Shown: positions 15,280 through 24,435, counted from the first letter of the stretch. The stretch is 48,327 nt of DNA from CAZTKP01 sp964614215 (GCA_964614215.1 CAZTKP010000002.1:1-48327); one strand, 5' to 3'. A program made the numbers and translations. Notes: generated by a model from the letters alone, not told the origin.

Positions 15280-16884
15280 ATGAAAAAATTATTTTTAGTG
15301 TTGCTGATTTTCTTTTTTGTTGCGGCCTGTGATAACAGCACAACAAAAGTTAAGAACGATGATGAGAACGAAAATACAGACAACGCTGAACAGTCAGATG
15401 ATGTTACAGATGAGGAAACAACTGACGATGAAACTGTAACGGAAGGTTATGAGATCGTTAATACTGGGCAGGGGAAGGTCAAAGGTGTTGTGAAAAATGA
15501 AGTTATCTCCTACAAGGGAATTCCATTTGCAAAACCGCCTCTGGGTGAACTTCGCTGGGCTGATCCTCAAAAACCTGAAGTTCGAGATGAAGTTCTTGAA
15601 GCGGATACCTATTCAAAAGCATGCCCGCAGACACTTTCCGGTATGGTGGGTGATGTGCCTGACTGGAGCGAGGATTGTCTTTATCTCAATGTTTTTCGTC
15701 CGGACACTGAGGAAAAAGATCTTCCCGTAATGGTTTTCATCCACGGTGGAGGATTTGTTAAGGGAGCAGCAAGTTTAGCAACTTATGAGGGAACATGGCT
15801 TGCATCAAAAGGAATTGTACTCGTCACAATTAACTACAGACTTGCACAGTTCGGTTTTATAACAATTCCGGATACAGAAATTGACGGAAACTACGGAATA
15901 AAAGATCAGATAGCTGCTTTGGAGTGGGTGAGAACAAATATTTCATCATTTGGCGGGAACAGTGAAAATGTAACAGTTTTCGGTGAGTCAGCAGGAGCCA
16001 TGTCGGTTGGAGCATTGATCGGAGTAAGGCCTGATCTTTTTGAGCGCGCAATAATCGAAAGCGGAACGATTCCCTGGGGAAAGAACACCATGCTCAAAGA
16101 TACTGCGGACGATCAAGGTGAAAGATTCGTTGAAGCGGCAGGATGTAAGGATGAAGATGATGTGGTCAAATGTCTTAGAGAAAAAAGTGCAGAGGATATT
16201 TTAACCTATCTTGAAGGCGGAGTTTTTTCTGATGCAGAAAGTTACGGGCCTTTTGTTGATGGAGAACTTTTCAAAGAGCTACCTTATGCCATGGCGGTCT
16301 CAGGGAAAGGAAAAAACATCCCTTTGATAATTGGAACCAATCTTGATGAAGGGACTCTTTTTACATATTCATACAAAGACTATCTTAAGACAGAAGAAGA
16401 CTACGAAAACTTTGTAACTGCTCAGTTCGGTTCGGTTGCTGCACCTTATGTTCTTGCTGAATATCCGGTTTCAAACTATGAATCTCCATGGCATGCATAC
16501 ACTGATCTTTTCGCAGATGTTGTTTTTAACTGTTCTTCAATAGTTATGGCCAGGAAGTTTTCAAAAATTAACGATAACATTCACTACTATCGTTTTACTC
16601 ATATGCCTGATTACGGTGTTCAGGTTGGCCTTGGCTGTTTTCACGGAGCGGAACTGGGCTATCTTTTCAACACATGGGATGATTATTATAAAAACTCTGA
16701 AGACGGCTATATGGATACTGTCGATAATATCTCAGGATTGTGGCTGCAGTTTGCAAAAGACGGCGTTCTTGAAGACTGGCCTGCTTATGATGATAATGAA
16801 AAATATCTTGATCTGTCTGAGAATCTGGAAATTAAAGAATTTCTTGAAAAAGATAACTGTGATTTCTGGGAAAACTATCTTTAG
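15280..16884 (+). CDS. type-B carboxylesterase lipoprotein
   Basis: 534 residues. Lipoprotein signal with lipobox VAAC (C17), then an Asp/Glu/Thr-rich disordered linker (about 25-56), typical of surface lipoproteins in this genome. The alpha/beta-hydrolase domain starts near 58. It has the oxyanion HGGGF (155-159), nucleophile S237 in GESAGA, acid E357 in DEGT and H455 in CFHGAE, a complete carboxylesterase/cholinesterase-type triad. EDCLYLNV is the second family signature. It should hydrolyse carboxylic esters at the cell surface. It starts right after the flavoprotein stop with GGGGGA as ribosome binding site, so both are co-transcribed. The TetR regulator converges on its end 8 bases away. 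Confidence 0.93.
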   Translation: MKKLFLVLLIFFFVAACDNSTTKVKNDDENENTDNAEQSDDVTDEETTDDETVTEGYEIVNTGQGKVKGVVKNEVISYKGIPFAKPPLGELRWADPQKPEVRDEVLEADTYSKACPQTLSGMVGDVPDWSEDCLYLNVFRPDTEEKDLPVMVFIHGGGFVKGAASLATYEGTWLASKGIVLVTINYRLAQFGFITIPDTEIDGNYGIKDQIAALEWVRTNISSFGGNSENVTVFGESAGAMSVGALIGVRPDLFERAIIESGTIPWGKNTMLKDTADDQGERFVEAAGCKDEDDVVKCLREKSAEDILTYLEGGVFSDAESYGPFVDGELFKELPYAMAVSGKGKNIPLIIGTNLDEGTLFTYSYKDYLKTEEDYENFVTAQFGSVAAPYVLAEYPVSNYESPWHAYTDLFADVVFNCSSIVMARKFSKINDNIHYYRFTHMPDYGVQVGLGCFHGAELGYLFNTWDDYYKNSEDGYMDTVDNISGLWLQFAKDGVLEDWPAYDDNEKYLDLSENLEIKEFLEKDNCDFWENYL

Positions 16885-16892
16885 ATTAGAAC

Positions 16893-17429
16893 TTATTTAA
16901 AAAGAACTGCGAAAACTTTTTCTGCAAAATCTTCTGAAAGACCTTTCTTGCTGTTTCTTACATATGCAAGGTCTGCCATAAGAATTGCAAGAAAACGCAT
17001 TGTTGTCTGTTCTGCTCCAACTTTCTTTCCACCTTTCTTGTTTTTGAGGTAATCTGAAAAAAGAGTTGTAAACTTTTTTCTGAATTCTTTAAGAACAATA
17101 GGTCTGTCCTTTGGATCCTCAACGAGGTAACTTACCGGAAGTCCTGTTTTGATGAAATATTCAGCTACGAGACTTGTTGCTGTGATAATTTTCATTTCTG
17201 CAGGAATTGAAGGCGGGAATTTAATTGCAAGGTGAGCTGAAATCTCTTCCATAATAAGGACGTTAGCTGCGTTAAGAAGTTCATCCTTTCCCTTAAAGTA
17301 ATGATAAAGAGTAGGAGCTGTTATTCCCAGTTCTCCTGCAATAAGATTCATGGTGATCTCTTCTTCATTTTTAGTAAAAAGCAAATCTCTTGCTTTCTCA
17401 ATAATTCTTTTCTTAATACTGTCTTTCAT
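16893..17429 (-). CDS. TetR-family transcriptional regulator
   Basis: 178 residues. The N-terminal helix-turn-helix (about 8-55) has the family pattern: IIEKARDLLF, then ITMNLIAGELGITAPTLYHYF, then KGKDELL. The ligand/dimerisation domain is all-helical, with no membrane segment. ATG at 17441 is possible, but ATG at 17429 is better placed, with GGGG upstream. Transcribed from the promoter at 17465-17495. Its targets are unknown. The nearest are its own promoter and the convergent esterase operon, and the unassigned palindrome at 67-84 has a suitable size, but nothing links them directly. Confidence 0.88.
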   Translation of the reverse strand: MKDSIKKRIIEKARDLLFTKNEEEITMNLIAGELGITAPTLYHYFKGKDELLNAANVLIMEEISAHLAIKFPPSIPAEMKIITATSLVAEYFIKTGLPVSYLVEDPKDRPIVLKEFRKKFTTLFSDYLKNKKGGKKVGAEQTTMRFLAILMADLAYVRNSKKGLSEDFAEKVFAVLFK

Positions 17430-17464
17430 GTCTAACCCCATAAGTTAAAAAAACAACATACATG

Positions 17465-17495
17465 ATTATAATCCTTCAAAACAAATGATTGTCAA
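17465..17495 (-). promoter_or_regulatory. promoter of the TetR gene, long spacer
   Basis: Minus strand: TTGACA (17490-17495) and TATAAT (17465-17470), both perfect, with a 19-base spacer, two longer than optimal. The leader is about 17-29 bases. Confidence 0.55.
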
Positions 17496-17624
17496 AAAAC
17501 GATTTTATATTATAGCGAAAAACTTTTATAGTGGAATATAGTCAACAAAATAAATAACCAAAGGCTGATTAGGTTGCTTGATGAAGGTGTTTTTTCAGCC
17601 ATAGATTCATCATGGATGAGAAAT

Positions 17625-17652
17625 TTGACTAAAACATATATTATATTAATAT
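17625..17652 (+). promoter_or_regulatory. promoter of the glycosyltransferase-recN operon
   Basis: TTGACT (17625-17630), 16-base spacer, TAATAT (17647-17652), 31 bases before the ATG at 17684. The rest of the 254-base gap to the TetR gene is AT-rich with nothing else I recognise. Confidence 0.5.
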
Positions 17653-17683
17653 TCACATCGTTGTTTAAGTACGGTAGAGGATC

Positions 17684-18403
17684 ATGGAAAGAAAACTCGT
17701 TTCAATAGTTATTCCGGTTTATAATGAAGAAGAGATACTGGAAAAAGCTGTAACAACTTTAAAAAGGGATCTCGAACAGTTTTCAGATAATTATGAATTC
17801 GAAATAATTCTTGCAGAAAATGGAAGTAAAGACAGAACAATTGAGAAAGGAGAGGAGCTCGCAGAGATCCATCCGGAGCTTTCGATCTTCCATTATCATA
17901 CTCCTGATTACGGTCTCGCATTAAAGGAGGGGATCAACAGGGCAAAAGGAGAGATAGTCTTCTGTGATGAGATAGATCTTTGCCTTCCTGAATTTTATTC
18001 CAAAGCGCTAAAACTTTTTGAGGATGAAAAGATCCAGATGATCGTGGGATCAAAAAGGGCAAAAGGTGCTGATGACCGCAGACCGATAAAAAGACGTTTT
18101 GCGACATGGGTACTAAATACTCTGCTTAAGGTCTTTTTGGGCTTTAAAGGCACTGATACACATGGAGTGAAGTCATTCAGAAAGGATCCGCTCATGCCTG
18201 TGCTTGATAGATGTCTTGTCGGAAAAGATATCTTTGCAAGTGAATTTGTAATAAGAGCTGAAAGAATGGGTGTAAACATTAAGGAAATTCCAATATCTCT
18301 CGATGAAAAAAGAGCTCCTTCAATAAAACTTTTAAATAGAGTTCCAAAAGTGCTTTCCAACCTCAGCTATCTGTTCTGGAACATACGTGTCAGAAACCGC
18401 TGA
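17684..18403 (+). CDS. family 2 glycosyltransferase (dolichyl-phosphate sugar synthase-like)
   Basis: 239 residues, GT-A fold. VSIVIPVYNEEE (7-18) is the nucleotide-binding start; AENGSKDRT corresponds to the usual DDGS-x-D-x-T; FCDEIDL is the metal-binding acidic motif. There are no clear membrane segments, so it probably acts at the inner face of the membrane on a lipid carrier. The first Asp of the usual DDGS is replaced (AENGS), as seen in some polyprenyl-phosphate transferases. Its stop overlaps the next gene by one base (TGATG), which points to a glycan or lipid-glycan pathway together with the deacetylase. Donor and acceptor unknown. Confidence 0.87.
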   Translation: MERKLVSIVIPVYNEEEILEKAVTTLKRDLEQFSDNYEFEIILAENGSKDRTIEKGEELAEIHPELSIFHYHTPDYGLALKEGINRAKGEIVFCDEIDLCLPEFYSKALKLFEDEKIQMIVGSKRAKGADDRRPIKRRFATWVLNTLLKVFLGFKGTDTHGVKSFRKDPLMPVLDRCLVGKDIFASEFVIRAERMGVNIKEIPISLDEKRAPSIKLLNRVPKVLSNLSYLFWNIRVRNR

Positions 18404-19338
18404 TGAAGCTTGTTTCCTTTAATATAGATATCGACCCTATTGACTGCTATTTCGATATTCACGGACTTAAAACAGAAAAAACAACCGATGATCCCGTTTT
18501 TTCAAAAGGGGTGGTGAGATTTCTCGATCTTTTTGAAAAACACGGAATTAAAGCCACTTTTTTTGTGACTGCCTCAAATTTGAGTGAAAACAGCAGAAAA
18601 GTTTTAAAGATGATATCGGAAAAAGGACATGAAATAGGCAATCACACCTGTTCACATGACTACAGACTGACACTTCTTGACAGGGATGAGATAAAAAGTG
18701 AGATCAGAAAAAACCACGATCTTATAAAGGAGATCTCAGGATACAGCTGCACAGGTTTCAGAAGTCCCGGATACAATATGTCGGATGATGTTATCAGTAT
18801 TCTCAAGGAAGAAGAATACCTTTATGACAGCTCTTTCTTTCCTTCACCGATGTACTATCTGGCAAAATGGCTTATCATAAAAATCAAGAGATTAAGAAAA
18901 AGAATATCAAGATCTATTATTTACTCTATGATGGACTGTATCGGAAGGAAAGAGCCATATCAGCTTGGAAAAAGTATCAGAGAAACTGACACTGATAGTA
19001 GTTTTCTCGAACTGCCGATAACGACAGTCACTCCTATAGGCCTGCCTCTGATAGGAACTTCCGCAATAGTTTTCCCTGAATTTATCTATAATCTGATGCT
19101 CAGGCTGTCTTTAAGAAGCGATTACATCAATTTTGAGGCGCATGGAATAGATCTCTGTAAGGTCGAGGACGATGAAAAGTTGATGCAGTTGAAGGATTTT
19201 CAGCCTGACCTGAAGCATTCGCTTGAAAGAAAGATAACAAGATTTGAAAAACTGATCGATCACTATAAGTTAAACGGATATGAGTTCAGAACATTGAAAG
19301 AGATAACAGAGATACACAGATCCGGAGCAAGGTCTTGA
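18403..19338 (+). CDS. polysaccharide deacetylase (NodB homology domain)
   Basis: 311 residues. NodB-type metal-dependent deacetylase: motif 1 appears as SFNIDID, motif 2 as HEIGNHTCSHDY (two His metal ligands), motif 3 as GFRSPGYN. GIKATFFVT is also typical. There is no signal peptide, so it probably works in the cytoplasm on a lipid-linked or nucleotide-linked sugar, unlike cell-wall deacetylases. C-terminal residues 160-300 are less conserved and hold a Lys/Arg-rich amphipathic stretch (about 155-180) that may touch the membrane. Coupled to the upstream glycosyltransferase and to folC downstream by overlaps. Confidence 0.88.
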   Translation: MKLVSFNIDIDPIDCYFDIHGLKTEKTTDDPVFSKGVVRFLDLFEKHGIKATFFVTASNLSENSRKVLKMISEKGHEIGNHTCSHDYRLTLLDRDEIKSEIRKNHDLIKEISGYSCTGFRSPGYNMSDDVISILKEEEYLYDSSFFPSPMYYLAKWLIIKIKRLRKRISRSIIYSMMDCIGRKEPYQLGKSIRETDTDSSFLELPITTVTPIGLPLIGTSAIVFPEFIYNLMLRLSLRSDYINFEAHGIDLCKVEDDEKLMQLKDFQPDLKHSLERKITRFEKLIDHYKLNGYEFRTLKEITEIHRSGARS

Positions 19339-20522
19339 CTGAAGAATTTTTTGCAAAACTGTTTGAAAGAAAAAATGGAATAAAGCTGGGGATAGGACGT
19401 GTTGCAGAAGCTTTCCCCCAGATAAAGACAAGAGAAATCCCTGTTTATCATGTAGCAGGAACAAACGGAAAGGGAACGGTTGTTTACTCTATTTCCCATA
19501 TCCTGACACAGAATGGACTTAAGACAGGAAGGTTTATCTCCCCGCATATTTTCAGTTACAATGAAAGAATAGCGGTGGACGGTAGAAATATCAGTGATCC
19601 CGAAATAATTGATATTTACAGCGAACTGGAAAGAACCGTTGATAATTTTGAGGAACTTTCTTTTTTTGAGATTACTTTTCTTGTTGCATGGAAGCATTTT
19701 GAAAATGAGAAATGTGACAGAGTTGTGATAGAGGTGGGCCTCGGAGGCCGGATAGACGCTACAAATGTTATAGACTGGCCGAAAACTGATGTTGTTACAT
19801 CCATTGGCCTGGATCATACCCACATACTTGGAGAAACAGTTGAAGAGATCGCTGTCGAGAAGCTCGGAATAGTAAAGAAAGGCGATATCGTTATTCTTCC
19901 TGTGATGGCACAAAAAGGTCTGAGGGAGTGGATGATATCCAGGATCAGAGAAATAAAGGATGTTGATTTATATAGTGTTGACGATATCTTCAGTAAAGAA
20001 GGAACTTCAAGGAGTATAGTGCAGATAATGAATATGAACATTGCAGCGACTGCAGTTCTTAAGACTGAAGGAACCCGGCACATACCTCATGAAGAAAGTT
20101 TTTATTTTCCCGGAAGGTATGAGCAGATAGAAAACAATGTCTTTATTGACGTTGCACACAATCCGCCTGCAGTACAGACTCTGGTGGATCACATAGCTTC
20201 CATGAACACGAAAATGGTGGTCGTCTATGGAGCAATGAAGGATAAGGATGTGGGTAAGTGTTTGGGAATATTGGCTAATATTGCAGAAAAGATCTTCCCG
20301 GTCTCTCTGGATGTAATGAACAGGGGAGCTGACGTTAAGTATATAGTTGATAGATCCGGAGAAAGTGTAAAGGATCTTTTCCTCTATGGTAAGAATGATG
20401 ATGAAACATTGAAAAAAGCATATCTTTACTCGAAGGAAAAGGGTCTGAAGCTTCTTGTTACAGGTAGTTTCTATACAATTGAAAAGTATGTGGAATGGAG
20501 GCGTAATGCTGACTGTAATTAA
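19335..20522 (+). CDS. folC: folylpolyglutamate synthase / dihydrofolate synthase
   Basis: 395 residues, Mur-ligase superfamily. Adds glutamate to (dihydro)folate. The P-loop AGTNGKGT is at 41-48; SPHIFSYNERI follows (the folate-binding SPH signature), then VIEVGLGGRIDATN and GLDHTHILG. The DVAHNPPA motif marks the C-terminal domain. Start: TTG at 19335, 4 bases overlapping the deacetylase stop, with AAGG just upstream. No in-frame ATG near this position would keep the N-terminal helix, so TTG is chosen. Whether it is bifunctional cannot be decided, since no folP is nearby. Confidence 0.93.
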   Translation: MTEEFFAKLFERKNGIKLGIGRVAEAFPQIKTREIPVYHVAGTNGKGTVVYSISHILTQNGLKTGRFISPHIFSYNERIAVDGRNISDPEIIDIYSELERTVDNFEELSFFEITFLVAWKHFENEKCDRVVIEVGLGGRIDATNVIDWPKTDVVTSIGLDHTHILGETVEEIAVEKLGIVKKGDIVILPVMAQKGLREWMISRIREIKDVDLYSVDDIFSKEGTSRSIVQIMNMNIAATAVLKTEGTRHIPHEESFYFPGRYEQIENNVFIDVAHNPPAVQTLVDHIASMNTKMVVVYGAMKDKDVGKCLGILANIAEKIFPVSLDVMNRGADVKYIVDRSGESVKDLFLYGKNDDETLKKAYLYSKEKGLKLLVTGSFYTIEKYVEWRRNADCN

Positions 20523-20976
20523 AAGGCTTTCACTTATTTATCTGATCTTTCTGGGGATCCTTCTCGGTTATATATATATCTATCAAGGTCTGCATCCTTC
20601 AATGATAGGGGTTTTTCTTGATGCCACTTTCATTTTTCTTCTTGTTATTTTTCTTCTCTATTTCATGGGCCGACCTCCAAAAGATCTTGAATGCATTGAA
20701 AAATTCAGAAATGCGACTGTAGATGCCGGAGTGGTTATAAACAGAAGAAAGCTCAGAAGGTGGGTGAGCTGCTCTGTGTGTATAAACAAGGATCAGCTTG
20801 TTATATGCACATTCGGAAAGATAAGGGAGTCACTGCAAAAGTCCGAAATCTTAGATGCTTACACTGAAGGAACATCACTTGTAGTTGAATTCTCAGATAA
20901 AAAATGGTATCTATCCAGTGAAGATGCCGGGAAAAGTTTGAAAAGACTTCAGAGGTTTAGAGAAGATGAAAGTTGA
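20506..20976 (+). CDS. two-pass membrane protein of unknown function
   Basis: 156 residues from ATG 20506, which has GGAGG five bases before it; the frame is open from 20455 inside folC. Two hydrophobic segments (about 8-26 and 35-52) form a hairpin in the membrane. They are followed by a cytoplasmic-looking basic/acidic domain of about 100 residues, possibly beta-rich (a membrane-anchored PH-like arrangement). It overlaps folC by 17 bases and recN by 11, so it is part of the operon. No family recognised. Confidence 0.72.
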   Translation: MLTVIKRLSLIYLIFLGILLGYIYIYQGLHPSMIGVFLDATFIFLLVIFLLYFMGRPPKDLECIEKFRNATVDAGVVINRRKLRRWVSCSVCINKDQLVICTFGKIRESLQKSEILDAYTEGTSLVVEFSDKKWYLSSEDAGKSLKRLQRFREDES

Positions 20977-22594
20977 GAAACTTTTTCTTAAGAATTTTCT
21001 CATAATTGAGAAAGCGGTAATTGAACTTTCCAAAGGCATGACAACTGTAACCGGTGAGACCGGAAGCGGAAAAAGTCTTTTTATCAGCGCATTAAAGGCA
21101 CTTAAAGGTCATAGGATAAATAAAGAGCTGGTCGGAAGATGGGGAGATACAGGGGAGATATCCGCCGAAGTGATGCTTGAGGAAGAAGACCATGTTCTGA
21201 AACAGAGATGCGAAGAGAGGTCAATATCTCTCGAAGATGGTAACAGGCTGATATTAAAGAGGGTCTACGGCAGAAAAACAGGAGCCTATGTGAATGATTC
21301 CCCTGTCAGTGTCGCACTTTTCGGAGAACTTCTGGGGGATCATATCGAGATAGGAAGTCAGTTTGAGAACAGAGAGCTTTTCAGAAAGGAGTATAGACTT
21401 GCTGTTCTTGATACTTTCATTAAAAATGAGAATGAACTCGAAAAATATAGAGATATCTATTTCAACATGAAAAAAATTGAAAAAGATATTGCCGAGCTGG
21501 AGATCCTTGATGACAGGGGAAAGAGGGAGTATCTCGAATATCAGATAAATGAAATTGATAAGCTTGATATCCGTCGCAATGAATATTCGGAACTGTCAGA
21601 CAAGATCAGTTTTATCGAGAACAGGTCAAAGATCGTTGCCCTGGGAGAAGAACTGGTTCTGGTTCTGGAATCGGCTTGTGAAAATGTTGAGAAGGCTGCA
21701 GATCTCTCCGATGATCTTTCAAAGTTAACTGATCTCAAAGATATTGCTGAAAGACTGAATAGCGCTTCGATCGAACTGGCCGATATCAGAAGGGGTTTTT
21801 CGATTCCTGATCACGATCTTGAAGATGCTGATCCTGAAGAATTAAGGAAAAGGTACGACAGGCTTTCATCCATGCTTATGAAACATTCCTGTTCAGACTC
21901 CTCAGAGCTTCTGGAAAAACTGGAAAAAATGCAGTTCGAACTTGAGGATCTTAATGAAGTTCCTCAGAAAATATCACACTTTAAAGATGAGTTGGCTAAG
22001 ATAAACAGCGAACTTCTGAAAAAAGCCGAAGTGTTGAGAAAAAAGAGGCTTGAAGGTGCCCCTGAGCTTGAAAAAAGGATAGGAGGCTATCTTAGAAAGT
22101 TCGGAATGGAGGGGGTTGATCTGGAAGTGGATGTTGAAAAGACCGCAAGTCCGGGAGAGAACGGAATAGATGACGTCATGTTCAGAATGGATACTACGGG
22201 ATCATCAAAACATTCTGACATCTCAACTCTAAGTGGCGGAGAGCTTTCAAGGTTTCTTCTTGCGGTGAAACTTATAGATAAAGAAAGAGGCCGGCTGCTT
22301 CTTTTTGATGAGATAGACTCCAGTATCGGAGGAGAGACGGCAAAGAACGCTTCGAAAGAAATGAAGAAGAACAGTAAGTATAATCAGGTTGTTGTTGTAA
22401 CTCATTTTCCACAGACGGCGGCATCTGCCGACGAGCATCTGGTCGTTGAAAAGAAAGTGGTTGACGGAAAGGTCTGTGCAATGATCAGAAAGTTAAATGA
22501 AAATGAGAAAACAAGAGAACTTGCCAGAATGATGGGAGATTCAAGTTCAGGAATGTTTAACGACAGCGCATCTCAAATGCTCAGGGAGGGCTAA
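20966..22594 (+). CDS. recN: DNA repair protein RecN
   Basis: 542 residues, SMC-like ATPase of recombinational double-strand-break repair. Walker A GETGSGKS (30-37) at the N-terminus; a long antiparallel coiled coil (about 150-380) in the middle; then the ABC signature LSGGELSRFLLA and Walker B LLFDEIDSSIGG near the C-terminus. The order is right for RecN. The N-terminal FLKNFLIIE is the usual RecN start. The length is on the short side of the family (usually 550-570) but all motifs are present. It overlaps the membrane protein gene; the glycosyltransferase gene begins one base after its stop, so it is embedded in a mixed operon. Confidence 0.95.
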   Translation: MKVEKLFLKNFLIIEKAVIELSKGMTTVTGETGSGKSLFISALKALKGHRINKELVGRWGDTGEISAEVMLEEEDHVLKQRCEERSISLEDGNRLILKRVYGRKTGAYVNDSPVSVALFGELLGDHIEIGSQFENRELFRKEYRLAVLDTFIKNENELEKYRDIYFNMKKIEKDIAELEILDDRGKREYLEYQINEIDKLDIRRNEYSELSDKISFIENRSKIVALGEELVLVLESACENVEKAADLSDDLSKLTDLKDIAERLNSASIELADIRRGFSIPDHDLEDADPEELRKRYDRLSSMLMKHSCSDSSELLEKLEKMQFELEDLNEVPQKISHFKDELAKINSELLKKAEVLRKKRLEGAPELEKRIGGYLRKFGMEGVDLEVDVEKTASPGENGIDDVMFRMDTTGSSKHSDISTLSGGELSRFLLAVKLIDKERGRLLLFDEIDSSIGGETAKNASKEMKKNSKYNQVVVVTHFPQTAASADEHLVVEKKVVDGKVCAMIRKLNENEKTRELARMMGDSSSGMFNDSASQMLREG

Positions 22595-22595
22595 A

Positions 22596-23321
22596 ATGAA
22601 AAAAACTGCGATATGTATTCCCACATACAATGAGAAGGAAAACATCATAAAGATAATTGAAGCAGTACACAAGGAACTTCCCGAAGCGGATATTCTTGTT
22701 GTTGACGACAATTCACCGGATAAGACAGCCGAGATAGTAAACGAGTTCATGAAAGAGAACGACTATGTTTCGGTAAAGGTCAGAAACGCCAAAGAAGGTC
22801 TGGGTGCGGCCTATGTGGATGGTTTCTCTACACTGATCGAAAGGGGCTATGAACAGATAATTCAGATGGATGCGGATTTCTCTCATAAGCCGGAGTATCT
22901 TCCTGAAATGATTAAGAAAATGGATGAAGGTTTCGATCTTGTTGTCGGGTCCAGGTATGTTAAGGGTGGAGGCACGAGAAACTGGAATATAGTCAGAAGG
23001 ATCATATCCAGAGGCGGTAGTTTCTATGCTTCAACAATTCTAAACCTCGGAGTTAATGATGTCACAGCAGGGTTTAAGTGCTGGAATGCCGAACTTCTGA
23101 AAAAAGTTATAAGTACTCCGCTGGTTCTTTCAGGGTTCGGTTTTCAGATAGAAATGGCCTTCAGGACAAAGATAGCAAAGGCCAGAATTTTTGAGCTTGC
23201 AATTGTCTTTCCGGATAGGGAGGAGGGCGAGAGTAAAATGAGCGGAAAGATCTTTAAGGAAGCTCTGTTCGGAGTATGGAAGCTTAGGATGCTTGGAAAA
23301 AAAATACTGGAGAATAAATAA
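22596..23321 (+). CDS. polyprenol monophosphomannose synthase-like glycosyltransferase (family 2)
   Basis: 241 residues, DPM1-like. AICIPTYNEKENI (5-17) and VVDDNSPDKT bind the nucleotide; QMDADFSHKPEYLP is the DxD metal motif region; GSRYVKGGGTRNW and NDVTAGFKCW complete the family pattern. Such enzymes transfer mannose (or a similar sugar) from GDP-sugar to polyprenyl phosphate at the cytoplasmic face of the membrane. There is no C-terminal membrane domain. Together with the glycosyltransferase at 17684 and the deacetylase it suggests lipid-linked sugar synthesis. GGGAGG lies before the ATG. Confidence 0.9.
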   Translation: MKKTAICIPTYNEKENIIKIIEAVHKELPEADILVVDDNSPDKTAEIVNEFMKENDYVSVKVRNAKEGLGAAYVDGFSTLIERGYEQIIQMDADFSHKPEYLPEMIKKMDEGFDLVVGSRYVKGGGTRNWNIVRRIISRGGSFYASTILNLGVNDVTAGFKCWNAELLKKVISTPLVLSGFGFQIEMAFRTKIAKARIFELAIVFPDREEGESKMSGKIFKEALFGVWKLRMLGKKILENK

Positions 23322-23332
23322 AGGGGGCTAAA

Positions 23333-23770
23333 ATGAAAAAAGATTATTTCTGTCCGAAATGTGAGAAATCTGTTTTTAATTCAATGAGGAACCGTATCAC
23401 ACTTAAAGGTGTTCTTAAAGGGGATTTTTTCTCGATTACATCGGATATCGAACTTAGTGACCAGGTCGGAGAGTTCGGGGGAGAATTTCTGAACAAGGGT
23501 ATTAAAATAGAGCCCGGTGCAGTTGTGGATTTTCATTGTCCCCATTGCAACTGGGACCTGACCGCTGAATTTGATGCAGAGCTTTCTGAGCTGGTCTATC
23601 TGAACGATAGAGGAGAGGAAAGCACTTTCATTATTTCGAACATTGCCGGAAAGGAAATGTCTTTTCTGATTGATAAAGATCAGAAGAAAATTAAAGAATC
23701 ATATGGAAAAAGTAGAGAAGAATATCTGAGAGATACTACGAACTACCTGAGTATGTACAGCAAGTTCTAG
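23333..23770 (+). CDS. zinc-ribbon protein of unknown function
   Basis: 145 residues, soluble. Two CxxC pairs, CPKC (7-10) and CPHC about 60 residues later, could form a treble zinc ribbon around a beta-rich segment. The C-terminal part is charged and helical. No other motif is seen. It follows the glycosyltransferase by 11 bases with AGGGGG before the ATG and ends the operon. It overlaps the convergent lipoprotein gene by 4 bases. Possibly a nucleic-acid or protein-interaction adaptor; not assignable. Confidence 0.7.
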   Translation: MKKDYFCPKCEKSVFNSMRNRITLKGVLKGDFFSITSDIELSDQVGEFGGEFLNKGIKIEPGAVVDFHCPHCNWDLTAEFDAELSELVYLNDRGEESTFIISNIAGKEMSFLIDKDQKKIKESYGKSREEYLRDTTNYLSMYSKF

Positions 23771-24351
23771 TCTTTAGCGAAGAAAGCGCCGAGCTCTTTT
23801 CCTGCTTTTGCAAAACACTGACCAAGACGGTATCCTGCATCGAAATCAAATCCTGCAGCACCGTATCCGGGTACGTTTCTCATTGTGTAGACAACAACAG
23901 GATCAGTTTCACCTTTCTTGAAGATCTCTATCTCAAGATTGATAGAAGCATCTCTTCTTGAAATACCGATGTTCCAGCCCGGTTCCATGTGTGTTACATA
24001 CACAACCATGTTGAGGTCGCCTTCGACCTTTGTTCCAACTTCAATTCCCTTTTCTTTTGTGTACTCGTTGATAAGAGATTCGAACTTAGGAATGAAAACG
24101 GTAGTTTTCTGTGTTTCCCATTTTTCTCTGAAGTCGGCTTTTCCGTCTGCTTCCTTTTTTGCAACGTACTCTTCTTCTGAAGAGAATTTACCTACAGCTG
24201 CTTTGCTGTAATCGATCTTAAGACTGATCTTTTTTACACCCTGAAGGTAGCTTTTTGTCTTGTCACCTGTCTTGTATGCAACCATTGAGCCGCATGCAGC
24301 GAAGATGAAGAGAGAAAAAAGAGCGATTGAAACTACACTGATCTTTTTCAT
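23767..24351 (-). CDS. lipoprotein of unknown function
   Basis: 194 residues with a lipoprotein signal (lipobox FAAC, C20). The mature part begins with a polar segment (GSMVAYKTGDKTKS), is mixed alpha/beta with an internal Lys/Glu-rich helix (about 55-85), and ends in a Gly-rich region (VPGYGAAGFDFDAGYRLGQ). The overall plan, a lipoprotein with a hydrophobic C-terminal Gly-rich stretch, resembles several outer-membrane-associated lipoprotein families with no defined activity. It converges on the zinc-ribbon gene with a 4-base overlap. Monocistronic under the promoter at 24393-24420. Confidence 0.78.
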   Translation of the reverse strand: MKKISVVSIALFSLFIFAACGSMVAYKTGDKTKSYLQGVKKISLKIDYSKAAVGKFSSEEEYVAKKEADGKADFREKWETQKTTVFIPKFESLINEYTKEKGIEVGTKVEGDLNMVVYVTHMEPGWNIGISRRDASINLEIEIFKKGETDPVVVYTMRNVPGYGAAGFDFDAGYRLGQCFAKAGKELGAFFAKD

Positions 24352-24369
24352 TTAATGTCTCCAAAAAAA

Positions 24370-24389
24370 AGTTGGTAAAGAAACCAACT
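24370..24389. other. small leader hairpin of the lipoprotein mRNA
   Basis: AGTTGGT (24370-24376) and ACCAACT (24383-24389) form a 7-bp stem with a 6-base loop. It lies between the -10 and the ribosome binding site of the minus-strand lipoprotein gene, so it would be at the 5' end of its mRNA. It may stabilise the message; no riboswitch is recognised. Confidence 0.35.
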
Positions 24390-24392
24390 AAG

Positions 24393-24420
24393 AAAATAAA
24401 TATAAATCAGAATATGTCAA
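24393..24420 (-). promoter_or_regulatory. promoter of the lipoprotein gene
   Basis: Minus strand: TTGACA (24415-24420), 16-base spacer, TATTTT (24393-24398). Confidence 0.55.
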
Positions 24421-24435
24421 GAAAAGGAGGAAAAC

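Noticed and set aside
19263..19913. 216-residue minus-strand frame over the deacetylase/folC junction
   Set aside because: Both plus-strand genes have full family motifs and overlapping ends; the antisense frame has none.
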